64,000 nucleotides of DNA from Rhyacichthys aspro (lineage: Eukaryota > Chordata > Actinopteri > Gobiiformes > Rhyacichthyidae). Every line of letters starts with the position of its first letter. Positions within the stretch are counted from its first letter, which is position 1. This document shows, piece by piece, positions 63,820 through 64,000 of this stretch. The position numbers and the translations under genes were made by a program. The stretch spans positions 5,535,773 through 5,599,772 of the forward strand of contig CM072160.1 in NCBI GenBank assembly GCA_036850595.1, in the 5' to 3' direction. The notes under the pieces are model-generated. The model worked only from the letters and a program-made list of their open reading frames with translations, made no database searches and was not told the origin of the DNA.

Positions 63820-64000
63820 ACCACCTCTTCTCGAAATTAATTTGCTGAATTGATTTTGCTCCAGTATCGGCCCATGTCGTTCGGGGTAAATCATTAAATC
63901 GGGAACAGAGCGGCGCTGGGTTTGTATTGCCAGAGGGGTTTGTTCTGACAACATTAGAACCAATAACTTCGTTAGCATAGACCGCTGCTTCTCCTTTAAC
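63820..64000. other. Candidate conserved block at the window edge
   Basis: CpG-retaining sequence (TCGGCCC, GTCGTTCGGGG, AATCGGG, GCGGCGC, ACCGCT) with ATTAATTTGCTGAATTG at its start. The block is cut by the window end, so its full extent is unknown. Regulatory nature is inferred from composition only. Confidence 0.25.

Noticed and set aside
1..64000. CRISPR arrays, operons, prophage, insertion sequences and ribosome-binding sites
   Set aside because: No regularly spaced direct repeats, no tandem long frames and no prokaryotic gene layout anywhere; the DNA is vertebrate-like.
1..64000. Known microRNA or snRNA genes and endogenous viral genes
   Set aside because: No mature microRNA string that I know, no snRNA landmarks, and no frame with retroviral or other viral motifs was found by reading both strands.

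Overview
This 64 kb window reads as vertebrate nuclear DNA, most likely from a percomorph teleost fish. It is A+T-rich (by eye about 60%), has scattered short microsatellites, and carries decayed relics of element types I associate with fish genomes: a tRNA-derived SINE, hAT-type non-autonomous elements with 8-bp target duplications, and a TTAA-ended miniature inverted-repeat element. There is no sign of prokaryotic organisation: no long open frames, no operons and no ribosome-binding-site pattern. The species assignment is inference from repeat style; the non-coding, eukaryotic nature is seen directly.

I find no protein-coding gene that I can support. The longest open frame is about 160 codons, it opens at TTG, and nothing recognisable is encoded. 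No frame shows a known domain, and no run of exons with matching splice sites emerges. I also find no intact tRNA, rRNA, snRNA or recognisable microRNA gene, no CRISPR array and no viral gene. The window is therefore best read as a gene desert or as the inside of a very large intron.

Layout. From 1 to about 11.9 kb there is plain intergenic/intronic sequence with small microsatellites, one blocky GC-raised interval (3.79-4.08 kb) and a canonical RFX X-box palindrome (6292-6305). A 236-bp hAT-like relic with decayed 8-bp duplications lies at 11924-12159, followed by a 25-bp palindrome. From 13 to 31.5 kb there are several compact, CpG-retaining or homeodomain-core-bearing blocks (17.79, 27.56 and 31.15 kb) that look like candidate conserved non-coding elements, plus a SINE/MITE composite at 19.9 kb. 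Two copies of one dispersed repeat lie 11.4 kb apart (26534 and 37905). From 38 to 48 kb there is a second X-box-like site in a CpG-rich block (42.8 kb), a degenerate but nearly full-length tRNA-SINE (46288-46434), and an unusual GC-raised interval open in five frames (47.59-47.87 kb). A 434-bp hAT MITE with a perfect 8-bp duplication sits at 48281-48714. The stretch 51.77-52.99 kb is the most regulatory-looking part of the window: a CpG-dense core and a dense cluster of TAAT/ATTA homeodomain sites. The last 9 kb hold a hairpin-containing MITE relic (55.5 kb), pieces of a common 'tactcaagta' repeat (59.3, 63.4 kb), a CpG-rich block (61.54-61.83 kb) and a 427-bp TTAA-flanked MITE (62496-62922).

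If the candidate regulatory blocks are truly conserved, the window would be a regulatory desert serving a developmental gene outside it. That cannot be settled from one sequence. I did not find a new biological system here; the best leads are the regulatory blocks at 51.8-53.0 kb and 42.8 kb and the odd interval at 47.6 kb.
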